From WVZH01 sp034430895 (GTDB lineage Bacteria; Chloroflexota; Anaerolineae; Anaerolineales; E44-bin32): DNA of 64,000 bases. Position 1 is the first letter of the stretch. Each line of letters starts with the position of its first letter. A model generated the notes under the pieces. That model ran no database searches and was not told the DNA's origin. It worked only from the letters and a program-made list of their open reading frames with translations. Location: positions 1 to 64,000 of the forward strand of contig DAOUDW010000109.1 of NCBI GenBank assembly GCA_034430895.1, given 5' to 3'. The position numbers were made by a program, and so were the translations under genes. This document shows, in pieces, positions 45,853 through 55,209 of the stretch.

Positions 45853-46641
45853 ATGGACCTTGGACTACGCGGGCAAGTCGCTCTGGTAACCGCAGCTTCA
45901 AGAGGCCTGGGAAAAGCCGCTGCCACAGCTCTCGCACAGGAAGGGGCGAAACTCGCCATTTGCGCTCGAAGCGATCAATTGGACCTCACTGCTCGGGAGA
46001 TCAGGAAGGAAACAGGGGCTGAAGTCCTCCCCGTCCAAACCGATCTCACAAAGCCTGACCAAATCGATTCATTGGTCGAGGCAACATTGGCACGCTTCAA
46101 CCAGATCGACATTCTTGCGATCAACGCCGGAGGTCCACCGCCGGGGAATTTCCTCGATCTTCAGCCTGCAGATTGGGAAGCAGCCTTCCGGCTGACTATC
46201 ATGAGTGCGGTTCACCTGTGCTATGCCGTCGTACCCCACATGCTGGAGCGAGGGTCCGGCAGCATCGTCGCCACGCAATCCTATTCCGTCAAGCAACCCA
46301 TCGACCATATGGTCTTATCCAACTCGCTTCGCATGGCAGTCATCGGTCTGATGAAATCACTGGCCAACGAATTGGGACCAGGCGGTATTCGGGTAAACAG
46401 CATTAACCCGGCATGGACCTGGACATCCCGCGTCGAAAGCTTGATGACCGATCGCGCCCGGAGAGACGGCACAACCATTGAGCAGGAAGCCACACGCGTC
46501 ACGGAAGCCATCCCCCTGGGACGAATGGGCACGGAAGCGGAATTTGGCCGTACGATCGCCTGGTTGGTATCCCCTGCCGCATCTTTCATCCACGGGCACG
46601 CGCTCATGTTCGATGGTGGCGCCGTTAAGGCCGCTCTTTAG
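45853..46641 (+). CDS. Atypical short-chain dehydrogenase/reductase
   Basis: 262 residues, ATG preceded by AGGAGG. The Rossmann nucleotide loop TAASRGLG at 13-20 and NAGG at 91-94 are conserved. The catalytic Ser143 is present, but the usual YxxxK is SNSLR (Ser156 and Arg160), as in a known SDR subgroup annotated as 3-oxoacyl-ACP reductase-like. Its activity is therefore uncertain. Co-transcribed with ylxP. Confidence 0.85.
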   Translation: MDLGLRGQVALVTAASRGLGKAAATALAQEGAKLAICARSDQLDLTAREIRKETGAEVLPVQTDLTKPDQIDSLVEATLARFNQIDILAINAGGPPPGNFLDLQPADWEAAFRLTIMSAVHLCYAVVPHMLERGSGSIVATQSYSVKQPIDHMVLSNSLRMAVIGLMKSLANELGPGGIRVNSINPAWTWTSRVESLMTDRARRDGTTIEQEATRVTEAIPLGRMGTEAEFGRTIAWLVSPAASFIHGHALMFDGGAVKAAL

Positions 46642-46665
46642 CACAACACAATCATCTTTAAGATC

Positions 46666-46693
46666 GAATCACGCAGCGAATGCTGCGTGATTC
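46666..46693. terminator. Strong hairpin between convergent genes
   Basis: A perfect 12-bp inverted repeat, GAATCACGCAGC and GCTGCGTGATTC, with a 4-base loop GAAT, lies between the SDR gene and the convergent receiver gene. There is no long T-tract on either strand, so it may end transcription inefficiently or protect 3' ends. Confidence 0.55.
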
Positions 46694-46739
46694 TGAGAGA
46701 GAAACGCGGTTGCCAGCCAGCGATTCCAAAGGAGATAGA

Positions 46740-47129
46740 TTAGGCGACCTTCTGCTCCTGCAACACCAAGGTACGTCGAACGAGTGTGCGCAGCCGCGAG
46801 GCCAAAAGACTTGCATGGATGGGTTTGATCAAGTAATCATCCGCTCCTGCATCCAATGCGCGAGCCACACTCGCTGGAGAGCCAAGTGCAGAGAGAATCA
46901 ATATGGGCACATCGGAGAATTCACGGATTTTTTCGCAGACCTCCCAGCCGTCCATTTCCGGCATGAGTAGGTCCAAAATAACGACATCTGGCTCTTCTTC
47001 TCGGCAGGATTGGATACCCTCCTCACCCGAGAAGACAGCTTTGACTTGAAAATCTTTTCCCCGCAGTAACGTCCGTAACATGATGGACAAATCGGGATCG
47101 TCATCGATTAATAAAATTTCTACAGCCAT
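46740..47129 (-). CDS. Single-domain response regulator
   Basis: 129 residues, a receiver domain only. The acidic pocket is Asp9-Asp10 with the phosphoacceptor Asp53 (ILDLLMPEMDG), and the conserved Lys lies in LIKP near 102. With no output domain it would act through protein contacts or phosphotransfer. Start preceded by GAGGGAG. Divergent from the zinc-ribbon kinase, its likely partner. Confidence 0.92.
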   Translation of the reverse strand: MAVEILLIDDDPDLSIMLRTLLRGKDFQVKAVFSGEEGIQSCREEEPDVVILDLLMPEMDGWEVCEKIREFSDVPILILSALGSPASVARALDAGADDYLIKPIHASLLASRLRTLVRRTLVLQEQKVA

Positions 47130-47212
47130 TTTACTCCCTCACTCAACCCAACTTATTATGAGCCATTTTTAACCATTCTTACCTTACAGCCGCCTTGCAT
47201 AAAAACCTCCGC

Positions 47213-47241
47213 TTGCCCAGAGTTGTAAGAAAGTCTATGAT
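47213..47241 (+). promoter_or_regulatory. Predicted promoter of the histidine kinase operon
   Basis: TTGCCC at 47213-47218, a 17-base spacer, TATGAT at 47236-47241. Transcription would start near 47248, which excludes the upstream ATG at 47237 and supports the GTG at 47276. Confidence 0.45.
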
Positions 47242-47275
47242 ACGAAATATAGAACCACGCTCACGAGGCGAAAAA

Positions 47276-48454
47276 GTGACAGGATCCGATCCGGAACAGA
47301 GCCAGACGGTCGTTCTCTGCCCTCATTGTAATTACCCGATTCCAACAGACTCCAAAATATGTTTGGAATGTGGCGTTGATATCGCGCTCTACGCGCTCTT
47401 GGCGGAGAAAGCCTATCTGGAAGGACTCCCGGATTCAGCCCCGATCCGCTCCACGCCGCCATCTCTTGTCCCCCGCATTGGGGAATTCTTGGTTAATCAG
47501 AGATTGATCTCGGCGGAAGACCTGGAAACAGCCCTCAAAAAGCAGAAGGACAACGCCGCCAAAGGCGAACACCATCTCCTCGGCCAAACCCTCATCCAAC
47601 TCGGATTCGTGGATCGGAAAGCGCTGGATAAAGCCATCACGGAACAGATCATACAGTTGCACGCTGCTCTGCAGGAATCCAATCGCACACTAGAACGAAG
47701 AGTCCATGAGCGGACAGTTGAACTGCGTCGAGCCCTGGAACGGCTATCCGAGGTCAATCAAATAAAGGCAAACCTGATTTCCAACATCTCCCATGAGCTT
47801 CGAACGCCGCTTTCGCACATCAAAGGCTATCTCGAACTGCTCCTCCAGGACCAAATCGGTGAGATCAGCGAAGATCAGCGAAAGGCATTGGACGTGATCT
47901 GGCGCTCATCCGAACGCCTGAGTACGATGATCGAAGACCTAATTGAATTTTCGACGGCCTCCCGCGAAGGCCTCAGCATGACCTTGGCTCAACTTGATCT
48001 TAAAGAGCTCGCAACAGACGTGCTCCAACGTTCCGAGGAAAAAGCCGGCAAAGTAGGCGTGACTCTCGAGGACGCTGTGGAAAAGGATCTGCCTGTCGTA
48101 TTTGGTGATCTGGATCGATTGTTCTGGGTGTTATTCCAGTTGATTGACAATGCCATCAAATTCACCCCCTCCGGGGGAACCGTGTGGCTTTCTGCGAAGC
48201 AAGAAAACCAAATCATCGTAATCTCAGTCATCGACACCGGTATCGGCATCCCTGAAGAACGGATCGAGGAGATCTTTGAGCCGTTCCATCAATTGGATGG
48301 TTCTCCAACGCGCCGATATGGCGGCGCAGGCCTCGGCCTTGCCTTGGCAAGATTGATCATAAACGCCCATGGCAGTGAGTTAAAGGTGGAAAGCGAAGAA
48401 GGGGAAGGCAGCACCTTTAGTTTCTCGCTCGCGCCCGCAGTGCAAGTGAAATGA
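47276..48454 (+). CDS. Histidine kinase with zinc ribbon and MshEN-like domain
   Basis: 392 residues from the GTG at 47276, which has GAGG upstream; ATG 47237 is less likely. A zinc ribbon (Cys15, Cys18, Cys29, Cys32) is followed by a segment at about 67-126 with two half-repeats (RIGEFLVNQRLI...ALKKQ and LGQTLIQLGFV...AITEQ) that match MshEN/T2SSE_N domains, some of which bind c-di-GMP. A coiled coil (126-165) leads to HisKA with His173 (SHELRT) and HATPase with N, G1 and G2 boxes. No membrane helix, so cytoplasmic. Overlaps the next kinase by 4 bases. Confidence 0.9.
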   Translation: MTGSDPEQSQTVVLCPHCNYPIPTDSKICLECGVDIALYALLAEKAYLEGLPDSAPIRSTPPSLVPRIGEFLVNQRLISAEDLETALKKQKDNAAKGEHHLLGQTLIQLGFVDRKALDKAITEQIIQLHAALQESNRTLERRVHERTVELRRALERLSEVNQIKANLISNISHELRTPLSHIKGYLELLLQDQIGEISEDQRKALDVIWRSSERLSTMIEDLIEFSTASREGLSMTLAQLDLKELATDVLQRSEEKAGKVGVTLEDAVEKDLPVVFGDLDRLFWVLFQLIDNAIKFTPSGGTVWLSAKQENQIIVISVIDTGIGIPEERIEEIFEPFHQLDGSPTRRYGGAGLGLALARLIINAHGSELKVESEEGEGSTFSFSLAPAVQVK

Positions 48455-49704
48455 CCGGACCACTTCCCGCACCCCAACCATTAACTGTCGGCACGGAATT
48501 AAATGCCGTGTACGCCATTGCACGCGTGGTCGCTGAAACTTTCGACACCGAAGCGGGATTGGATTCAGTATTTCGGCTTGCGCGCACCATTTTCATTTTC
48601 GACACAGTCGCCCTGCTCCTTCAAAACCAGGAATCCGGCGAATTGGAGCCGATTTACGCTCGCGCACTCGGAAGAGGGCGATCACAGGAAGAAGATCTGG
48701 CGTGGGGCGCACCAGCGGCAGTTGAAGCGTATCGTTTGGGACAAACTGTACTACGCCAGGAGGATGCTGGACCGTTAGTGACAAGCCGTGACCGTCGCCG
48801 TGATTATCTCGGACTACCCCTTGTGGTCTCCGGACGCCGTGTGGGTGGTCTTACATTTGGACGATTCGGAGGACCATCATATCCGTCAGAGCACATTCGC
48901 CTGGGAGAATTCGTCGCATGGCACGTGGGGCAACTTCTTGAAAATCGGCGCATGGCGCGACGCATTGCCAGCCTGGAAGCCCAACGCCAACTAGCACGTA
49001 TGCAGGACGAATTCGTTTCGACCGTATCCCACGAGCTGCGAACGCCGCTCGGATTCATCAAAGGGTATGTAACCACCTTGCTGCGAGAGGATACTGATTG
49101 GGACGATGAAACACGCAAACAGTTCCTTTCGATCATCGATGATGAGTCAGACCGCTTGCGCGAACTCATTGACAACCTTCTGGATTCCTCGCGCTTGGAG
49201 ACCGGAAGGCTTGCAATGACCTTCAATTTGACCCGTTTAGCGCCCATTTTGAACGATGTTGTCCAGCGTACAAAATCCATACACCCTGAGATGCAGTTGA
49301 AAGTCGAGCGTGAGAGCGACATTCCCGATATAGAAATAGATGGAACACGTATCGCCCAGGTCCTCGAAAATTTAATAACCAATGCCAACAAATATGCCCC
49401 TGATACTCCTGTGACCATTCAGGTCCGACAAGAAGGAAATCGTTTGAGGGTAAATGTGATCGATCAGGGTCCGGGCATCCCAACGGAACACATCCCCCAT
49501 CTATTTGAGCGTTTTTATCGCATCCCCGAAACAAGCAGTTCCGTTCGAGGAACCGGTTTGGGATTATACATATGTCGAAAGATTATTGAAGCGCACGGCG
49601 GCGAGATCGGTGTGGATACCAAACCCGGTCAAGGATCGAACTTTCATTTCACGCTGCCCATACACAATAACGTTACCGACCGCGGAGAGAACGAAGATGA
49701 GTGA
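48451..49704 (+). CDS. Histidine kinase with GAF domain
   Basis: 417 residues. An N-terminal GAF domain (about 20-165) is followed by a coiled coil, HisKA with His194 (SHELRT) and a HATPase with NLITNANKYAP, DQGPGIP and GTGLGLYI. No membrane helices. It is co-transcribed with the zinc-ribbon kinase before it and the OmpR-type regulator after it (8-base overlap), which is its likely partner. Confidence 0.94.
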   Translation: MTGPLPAPQPLTVGTELNAVYAIARVVAETFDTEAGLDSVFRLARTIFIFDTVALLLQNQESGELEPIYARALGRGRSQEEDLAWGAPAAVEAYRLGQTVLRQEDAGPLVTSRDRRRDYLGLPLVVSGRRVGGLTFGRFGGPSYPSEHIRLGEFVAWHVGQLLENRRMARRIASLEAQRQLARMQDEFVSTVSHELRTPLGFIKGYVTTLLREDTDWDDETRKQFLSIIDDESDRLRELIDNLLDSSRLETGRLAMTFNLTRLAPILNDVVQRTKSIHPEMQLKVERESDIPDIEIDGTRIAQVLENLITNANKYAPDTPVTIQVRQEGNRLRVNVIDQGPGIPTEHIPHLFERFYRIPETSSSVRGTGLGLYICRKIIEAHGGEIGVDTKPGQGSNFHFTLPIHNNVTDRGENEDE

Positions 49705-50407
49705 AGAAAAGAAACAGACCGTATTGGTTGTGGATGATGAACCTCGCTACGTACAACTCGTCGAAGTCAATTTACAAACAGAAGGGTACGAAGTACGATC
49801 GGCGAACAATGGTCAAGAGGCACTGGAAGAAGTCTCGAAGGAGCAGCCGGATTTGATCATGCTTGATGTAATGATGCCCGTTATGGATGGCTTCACAGCA
49901 TGCGAGAGAATCCGAGAGTTCTCTTCCATACCGATTATCATCCTTACCGCCAAGGGCGAGGAACGAGATCGCGTGCGCGGGTTGGATGCCGGCGCGGATG
50001 ATTACATTGTTAAGCCTTTTTCAGCGCAAGAGATGCTGGCCCGGGTACGCGCCGTCTTGCGGCGCGCCGAACGCACGATGGACGATAAATTCCATCAACC
50101 GATATTCACGCATCATGAGCTAACCATCGATTTGCCGCGTGCCTTGGTCACTGTATCCGGTGAAAGAGTATCACTCACAGCAACTGAGTATCGCCTGTTG
50201 CAAACGTTCGCAAGTGCGATTGGGCAAGTGATCAGTTCCGATGACTTACTTTCCATGGTATGGGGACCGGAATATCAAGACGATAAAGAAATTCTCTGGG
50301 TTTGTCTCAGCCGGTTACGACAAAAGATCGAACCCGACCCAAAGAATCCGATTCATATTGTCACCCGCCAAGGCATTGGCTACTTAATGCCACCGGAAGA
50401 GGAATAG
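49697..50407 (+). CDS. OmpR/PhoB family response regulator
   Basis: 236 residues from the ATG at 49697; the longer open frame upstream overlays the kinase and is not used. Receiver pocket Asp13-Asp14, phosphoacceptor Asp57 (MLDVMMP), Lys in YIVKPF, and a C-terminal winged helix with LTATEYRLLQ and GIGYLM. It should bind DNA when phosphorylated by one of the two upstream kinases. Confidence 0.95.
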   Translation: MSEEKKQTVLVVDDEPRYVQLVEVNLQTEGYEVRSANNGQEALEEVSKEQPDLIMLDVMMPVMDGFTACERIREFSSIPIIILTAKGEERDRVRGLDAGADDYIVKPFSAQEMLARVRAVLRRAERTMDDKFHQPIFTHHELTIDLPRALVTVSGERVSLTATEYRLLQTFASAIGQVISSDDLLSMVWGPEYQDDKEILWVCLSRLRQKIEPDPKNPIHIVTRQGIGYLMPPEEE

Positions 50408-50508
50408 AAACACGCTTATCGAAGGCGAGAGGTTTTCCCGACCGCAGAGTTACAACCTCGCGATATGAGAGTTCCTTGCAGTAGGGATGCGCCTATTTGA
50501 TTGACATC

Positions 50509-50517
50509 TGCTATAAT
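50509..50517 (+). promoter_or_regulatory. Extended -10 promoter of the double-HTH gene
   Basis: TGCTATAAT, an extended -10 element, with no good -35 box at normal spacing. It would give a leader of about 23 bases carrying GGAG at 50536-50539. Confidence 0.45.
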
Positions 50518-50546
50518 CGCTACGTTTGACGCCTTGGAGATTGGCC

Positions 50547-51218
50547 ATGACCGATTCACCTGCGCTCATCTTGCGAGTTAAAATGTTAGGGGCGATCTTA
50601 CGCGAAGCTCGCTTGAACGCAAATCTGAGCATCAGCGAAGTCGCAGAAATAATCGGAACGACGAAAGGCACAATTTCTTCCTACGAACACGGCCGTCGTA
50701 TCATCTCACTACCTGAAATCGAGTTGCTAGCTTTCCGTCTCGATACCCCCCTGGAGTATTTAATATCCACCACGCTTCCAGAACCGGATGAAGAGGACGA
50801 TTTCGACCCCGAGGTGTTTATCTCCCTACGTCAGAGAATTATCGGTGCGCTTATTCGAAAGCGAAGAAGCGATTCCGGCATGACGATGAAGGCCCTGGCT
50901 GATGTTGTCGGGATCTCATCCAGGCGTATGGGCTCTTATGAACATGGAGACAAACCGATACCATTGACCGAACTTGAGTTGATTGTCGAGGCATTGGGAG
51001 AATCAATTTATGATTATCTCGATGACGAAGGCCCGGTTGGAGAATGGCTTACGACGAATAAGGCGTTTAAGAATTTCATGGATTTTTCACCCGAGATTCG
51101 AGAGTTTCTTTGCAAGCCGGGCAACGAAACATACGTGCAAATCGCCAAACAATTAAGCGAGATCCCCGTCGAGAAATTACGCATACTCGCCGAGACACTG
51201 CTCGATATAACCTTATGA
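50547..51218 (+). CDS. Double helix-turn-helix (XRE family) regulator
   Basis: 223 residues from the ATG at 50547. Two XRE-type domains (about 15-68 and 98-150), each with the SISEVAEIIGTTKGTISSYE or MKALADVVGISSRRMGSYE pattern, are joined by an acidic linker. The last 60 residues are helical and have no known fold. Two DNA-binding domains in one chain suggest binding to an asymmetric or spaced operator. Overlaps the TPR gene by 4 bases. Confidence 0.88.
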   Translation: MTDSPALILRVKMLGAILREARLNANLSISEVAEIIGTTKGTISSYEHGRRIISLPEIELLAFRLDTPLEYLISTTLPEPDEEDDFDPEVFISLRQRIIGALIRKRRSDSGMTMKALADVVGISSRRMGSYEHGDKPIPLTELELIVEALGESIYDYLDDEGPVGEWLTTNKAFKNFMDFSPEIREFLCKPGNETYVQIAKQLSEIPVEKLRILAETLLDITL

Positions 51219-51760
51219 CAGATCGCCACGCATCACCAGACGAAATCGAAAAACTCGCCCTGGAATCATATCGGTCAGGTCGCTTCGAGGAAAGTATCGA
51301 ACGCTTTAAGGCAGTTAGGCAGCAATACCTCAACGAACAGAACCCAAGCAAAGCAGCTGAAATTGCAAACAACCTGTGCGTCGTTATGCTTGCTGTAAAA
51401 CAGCCGCAAATGGCTCTCAAGGCTGTACGTGATACTCCCCAATTCTTCATCTCGCAAGGCGATGAAATCCACGCCGCCCAGGCGTACGGCAACCTCGCTT
51501 CAGCGCTCGAAGCCTGCGGTCAAATATCCGCCGCCGAAGATGCCTATCGTCAGGCCATCGGACTCTTCGAAAAACTCGGTGATTCGGATAAATATTCGTC
51601 CACACTTCAAGCACTATCCCAGCTTCAGCTCCGCCAAGGAAAACCGCTCGACGCACTTTCCACCATGCAGGGAGGCCTTGAATCAATGCCCAAACCTCGA
51701 ATGCGCGATCGTGTTCTGCGTAAATTGTTGAAATGGCCATTCCGTCTGCTCGGTCGCTGA
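51215..51760 (+). CDS. TPR repeat protein
   Basis: 181 residues from the ATG in the ATGA overlap. About four TPR units occupy residues 5-155 (for example YRSGRFEESIERFKAV and AAEDAYRQAIGLFEKLG), ending in a basic, hydrophobic tail (LLKWPFRLLGR) that may contact the membrane. Probably a scaffold acting with the HTH protein of the same transcript. Longer open frame upstream is not coding. Confidence 0.85.
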   Translation: MTDRHASPDEIEKLALESYRSGRFEESIERFKAVRQQYLNEQNPSKAAEIANNLCVVMLAVKQPQMALKAVRDTPQFFISQGDEIHAAQAYGNLASALEACGQISAAEDAYRQAIGLFEKLGDSDKYSSTLQALSQLQLRQGKPLDALSTMQGGLESMPKPRMRDRVLRKLLKWPFRLLGR

Positions 51761-51794
51761 CGCGGAGTAAACAGGTATCCTGAAACGATGGATT

Positions 51795-52652
51795 ATGAGC
51801 AGCAAGGCTGCATGGGTCATTCGTTCTTCTAAGCCAAACGATTACGATCAAGTTCTCGATCTCATCCAAACTGCAGAGTACTTGCATCAACACTTCGATT
51901 GGGTGGACGCGCTCAGCCTCCTTGATGAAGCACCGTATGTAATGGCGTTGCGTGAAAACCGGATCGTGGGTTGTTTGGCCTGCCCTCCCGATCCGCCAGG
52001 AGTCTCCTGGGTACGGCTTTTCAGCGTCGGTTTCTCGTATACCCCTTCCAATCTGTGGGGCCCACTCTGGCATGAAGCTGCACTCCAAGCCCAAGTCATG
52101 GGAGTTAATCATGCGGCCGCCCTACTCTCAGCGGATTGGTTTGCCCCGCTTCTCGAGAATTCCGGCTTCCGCCACAGCAATGATGTCGTCTTTCTCGAAT
52201 GGAAGCGCCAACCTTTGTCACCCGCAACACCCGAACAAGGAAGCATTCGAACCATGCAGTACGAAGATCTGGCAAGTGTGACTGCATTGGATCAACGCGC
52301 TTTTGGAGCCATTTGGCGCTATTCGGAAAAGACACTACAGCATGCTTTCCGAAGCGCCGCTGTGGCGCGTGTGATCGAAATCGAAAATCGCATCGTCGCT
52401 TACCAAATCAGTACGGAATCCCACTACGGCGCTCATCTTGCCCGCCTGGCAGTAGATCCCAACTGGCAACGACATGGTTTCGGCAGAACGCTGGTTGTCG
52501 ACGTCATCCGGCGCTTGATGCGCACGACCAATTGGAAGATGTCCGTCAACACGCAACTCGACAATACCCACAGTCTGCAGTTCTATCAACAACTCGGTTT
52601 TAAACGTAAGGGACACAAGCATCCGGTTTATGAATTGGCACTCAATTCGTGA
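51795..52652 (+). CDS. Protein with two GNAT acetyltransferase domains
   Basis: 285 residues. The C-terminal GNAT domain (about 150-285) is canonical: VDPNWQRHGFGRTLV and LQFYQQLGF. The N-terminal half (about 8-140) has the same secondary-structure layout without a good acetyl-CoA loop, so it is probably a degenerate copy. Double GNATs include mycothiol synthase, but the substrate here is unknown. Its stop overlaps the start region of the hydrolase gene. Confidence 0.85.
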   Translation: MSSKAAWVIRSSKPNDYDQVLDLIQTAEYLHQHFDWVDALSLLDEAPYVMALRENRIVGCLACPPDPPGVSWVRLFSVGFSYTPSNLWGPLWHEAALQAQVMGVNHAAALLSADWFAPLLENSGFRHSNDVVFLEWKRQPLSPATPEQGSIRTMQYEDLASVTALDQRAFGAIWRYSEKTLQHAFRSAAVARVIEIENRIVAYQISTESHYGAHLARLAVDPNWQRHGFGRTLVVDVIRRLMRTTNWKMSVNTQLDNTHSLQFYQQLGFKRKGHKHPVYELALNS

Positions 52653-53521
52653 TCATGACGCGAACACATGCAATCCAAACGGGAAAGGGTAATAAGTTGA
52701 AAACAAAAGCGAAAATGATATCGGCCAATGACGGCTTGCAGCTATATTGGCAAGCCTGGGAGCCAGATGGCGGTATTAAAGCGACGGTTTGTATGGTTCA
52801 TGGTTTGGGAGAGCATGCAAGCCGTTACGCGCACGTCGCCCAAGCTTTTGTGGCACGGGGGATTGCATTTCATGCCATCGATCTGCGCGGTCACGGTAAA
52901 TCCGAGGGGAAACGTGGCCACACACCCAGCCTGGATCAGTGGCTCAACGATGTGCAGCTCCTCCTCGATCTGGCAAACGCGGATCGGCCTCGTTTTCTCT
53001 ACGGCCACAGCCTCGGCGGGGCGATCGCTCTCTACTTTTGCTTGCATCCTGCCGTTTCATTATCGGGCGTCATCGCCAGCGGACCATCCTTGCGGCGCAG
53101 CTTCGAAGTGCCGGCAATCAAGATCTTTCTTGGAAAAGCAATGTCAAATCTGTGGCCATCTTTCTCACAACACAGCAATCTGGACCCCGAAGCGATCTCC
53201 CGGGACAGGTCTGTTGTACAGGCGTACATCGATGACCCCCTCGTCCACGACTGGGCATCCGCCCGACTCTTCATCGAAGCTACCCGGGCTGGCGAGGAAA
53301 CGCTCGCGCGGGCATCTGAGTTTAATCTGCCACTGCTCTTGGTCTGTGGGCAGGAAGATGCGCTTGTTGACGTGAAAGCCTGTGAAGACTTCTTCGAAAG
53401 AGTCGCTAGCGACGATAAGACCATTCGAATCCTGCCCGGCCTACTCCATGAAGTACATAATGAACCCGAAAAAACCAGTGTGATCGAAGAAGTTGTACAA
53501 TGGGTAAATCATCGGGGATGA
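52649..53521 (+). CDS. Alpha/beta hydrolase (monoacylglycerol lipase / S33-like)
   Basis: Up to 290 residues from the GTG at 52649; a TTG at 52697 has a better upstream site (AAAGGG) and would give 274. The oxyanion region HGLGEHASRY at 51-60, the nucleophile elbow GHSLGG with Ser121, an acid in GQEDALVD and His in LLHEVHN complete the triad. This pattern fits Hydrolase_4 lysophospholipase/monoglyceride lipases. No signal peptide. Confidence 0.9.
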   Translation: MIMTRTHAIQTGKGNKLKTKAKMISANDGLQLYWQAWEPDGGIKATVCMVHGLGEHASRYAHVAQAFVARGIAFHAIDLRGHGKSEGKRGHTPSLDQWLNDVQLLLDLANADRPRFLYGHSLGGAIALYFCLHPAVSLSGVIASGPSLRRSFEVPAIKIFLGKAMSNLWPSFSQHSNLDPEAISRDRSVVQAYIDDPLVHDWASARLFIEATRAGEETLARASEFNLPLLLVCGQEDALVDVKACEDFFERVASDDKTIRILPGLLHEVHNEPEKTSVIEEVVQWVNHRG

Positions 53522-53614
53522 ACCAAGTGGGTCTGCAAATCTGCAAAGATGCCATATAGACGGATTTCATCATATCTGGCATGATTTATCATATCTTCTC
53601 AATACGGAGTGATA

Positions 53615-54319
53615 ATGAGCAAACGTGCAAAAATGATCGCCCGTCGCAGACGGCAAAAACGTCAACGGCGTCTGATATCAGCAATCATTGCCGTTGGAGC
53701 AGTTGTTGCTATCGCCGCACTGTTAATCAGGCCTGGTTCAGATCCCAATGGAGAAATCATCATCCCCGAAAAACGCACCTTGCCATTCGTGGAAGGCACA
53801 TCGCTGGGGAGACTGGATGCAGCCGTTGTAATCGAAGAGTACTCCGATTTCCAATGTGTGTATTGCCGCTATTTCCATGAGAACATACTGCCACAAATCA
53901 TCGCTACCTACATTGCCAATGGCCAGGTGAGATACGAATATCGTCAATTCCCCATCCTCGGCAGTGAATCGAACACAGCGGCAAACGCCAGTCTTTGTGC
54001 AGCGGAGCAGGATCGTTTCTGGGAATACGCAGATCTTCTCTTTGCAAATCAGGCCGACGTAGGCAGCGGAACGTTCTCATCCACCCGTCTACTCGCATTC
54101 GCAGAGACATTGGATCTCGACCAGAATGAATTCTCGAGTTGTGTGAATGAAGAACGTTATAATTCCAAAGTTGAAGCTGAATCTGCTGCTGCAATCGCCA
54201 ATGGAGTCAAATCACCCACCACGTTCTTTATAAACGGTGAAATTATACAAGGCCCAGAGCCACCGCCGTTCGCCGATTTTCAACTCGAAATCGAATCCGC
54301 GCTGCAACAAACGGATTGA
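53615..54319 (+). CDS. Membrane-anchored DsbA-like thioredoxin-fold protein
   Basis: 234 residues from the ATG at 53615 with CGGAG upstream. A strongly basic N-terminus (residues 3-19) precedes one membrane helix (20-38). The exported domain has the redox pair Cys81-Val-Tyr-Cys84 and, near the end, the cis-Pro loop VKSPTTFFING. Two further Cys (ASLC and SSC) may form a second disulfide. Likely an oxidase or isomerase for exported proteins. Confidence 0.92.
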   Translation: MSKRAKMIARRRRQKRQRRLISAIIAVGAVVAIAALLIRPGSDPNGEIIIPEKRTLPFVEGTSLGRLDAAVVIEEYSDFQCVYCRYFHENILPQIIATYIANGQVRYEYRQFPILGSESNTAANASLCAAEQDRFWEYADLLFANQADVGSGTFSSTRLLAFAETLDLDQNEFSSCVNEERYNSKVEAESAAAIANGVKSPTTFFINGEIIQGPEPPPFADFQLEIESALQQTD

Positions 54320-54478
54320 ACCCCTACCCGGATAGAATAGATTGCAGCGGGAATAGCTTACGCCTGATTCGATAAAGGGAAGAAAACTCGTTCTTTAGTT
54401 CAGACTGACGACAGGTATTTTAACGATAGAAAAATCCTCCATCGACGGGGTACACTAATGATCCACCCATCCGAACGA

Positions 54479-55207
54479 TTAGCCGATTCCAAACAATTGA
54501 AGCAAGAAAACCAGAATCGGTGCAATCAGCAAGGCCGGCAGTAAATTACCAGAACGGATCGGGCGAATCTCAAGAATCGAACCAATCGAGAGACTTACCA
54601 GCAGTATCCCGCCCACAGCCGTCAGTTCCGCCAGCATGATTTCGCTGAAGAAACTGGTTGCTTGCGCAGCGAGTAAACTGATCCCCCCCTGATACACAAG
54701 GATCACGATCACAGAAAACACTACACCAACACCAAGCGTAGAAGCTAGAGCAATCGCTGCAAAACCATCCAGTACGGATTTGATCACCAACAAACGAGAG
54801 TCGCCGGTTAGTCCGTCTTGGATGGATCCCAAGATGGTCATTGGGCCGACACAGAAAAGCAAACTCGCCGAAAGAAACCCCCGCACGAAACGGTTCTCGC
54901 CTTCCGCCCCATCCTCACCTGCTGTGAACTTCCCTTCAAGCCAAGCACCGAGAGATTTTATTCTTCGCTCGATCCGCCACCACTCACCTAAAATACCTCC
55001 GATCAACAAGCTGATTAGCGGAATGAGCACATTCTCCCCTTCGACACCCATGCTGTCGATAAACAAACTAACGCCCACTGCCAGTGTGAACACTCCCAAA
55101 CTTGCGATCACCGTTTCACGCACACGATCCGGAAGTCGAGGACCCGAGATTATCCCAACAGCACTGCCGATGAAAACGCTGACGATGTTAATCAAGGTTC
55201 CAATCAC
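54479..55207 (-). CDS. DUF554 family membrane protein
   Basis: 242 residues from the GTG at 55207, two bases after the adenosyltransferase stop. Six or seven membrane helices and the conserved blocks GIISGPRLPDR, GPMTILGSIQDGL and KSVLDGFAAIALAS mark DUF554 (YdfK-like). It is thought to be a transporter-like protein; the substrate is unknown. Co-transcribed with the cobalamin adenosyltransferase. Confidence 0.9.
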   Translation of the reverse strand: MIGTLINIVSVFIGSAVGIISGPRLPDRVRETVIASLGVFTLAVGVSLFIDSMGVEGENVLIPLISLLIGGILGEWWRIERRIKSLGAWLEGKFTAGEDGAEGENRFVRGFLSASLLFCVGPMTILGSIQDGLTGDSRLLVIKSVLDGFAAIALASTLGVGVVFSVIVILVYQGGISLLAAQATSFFSEIMLAELTAVGGILLVSLSIGSILEIRPIRSGNLLPALLIAPILVFLLQLFGIG

Positions 55208-55209
55208 AA

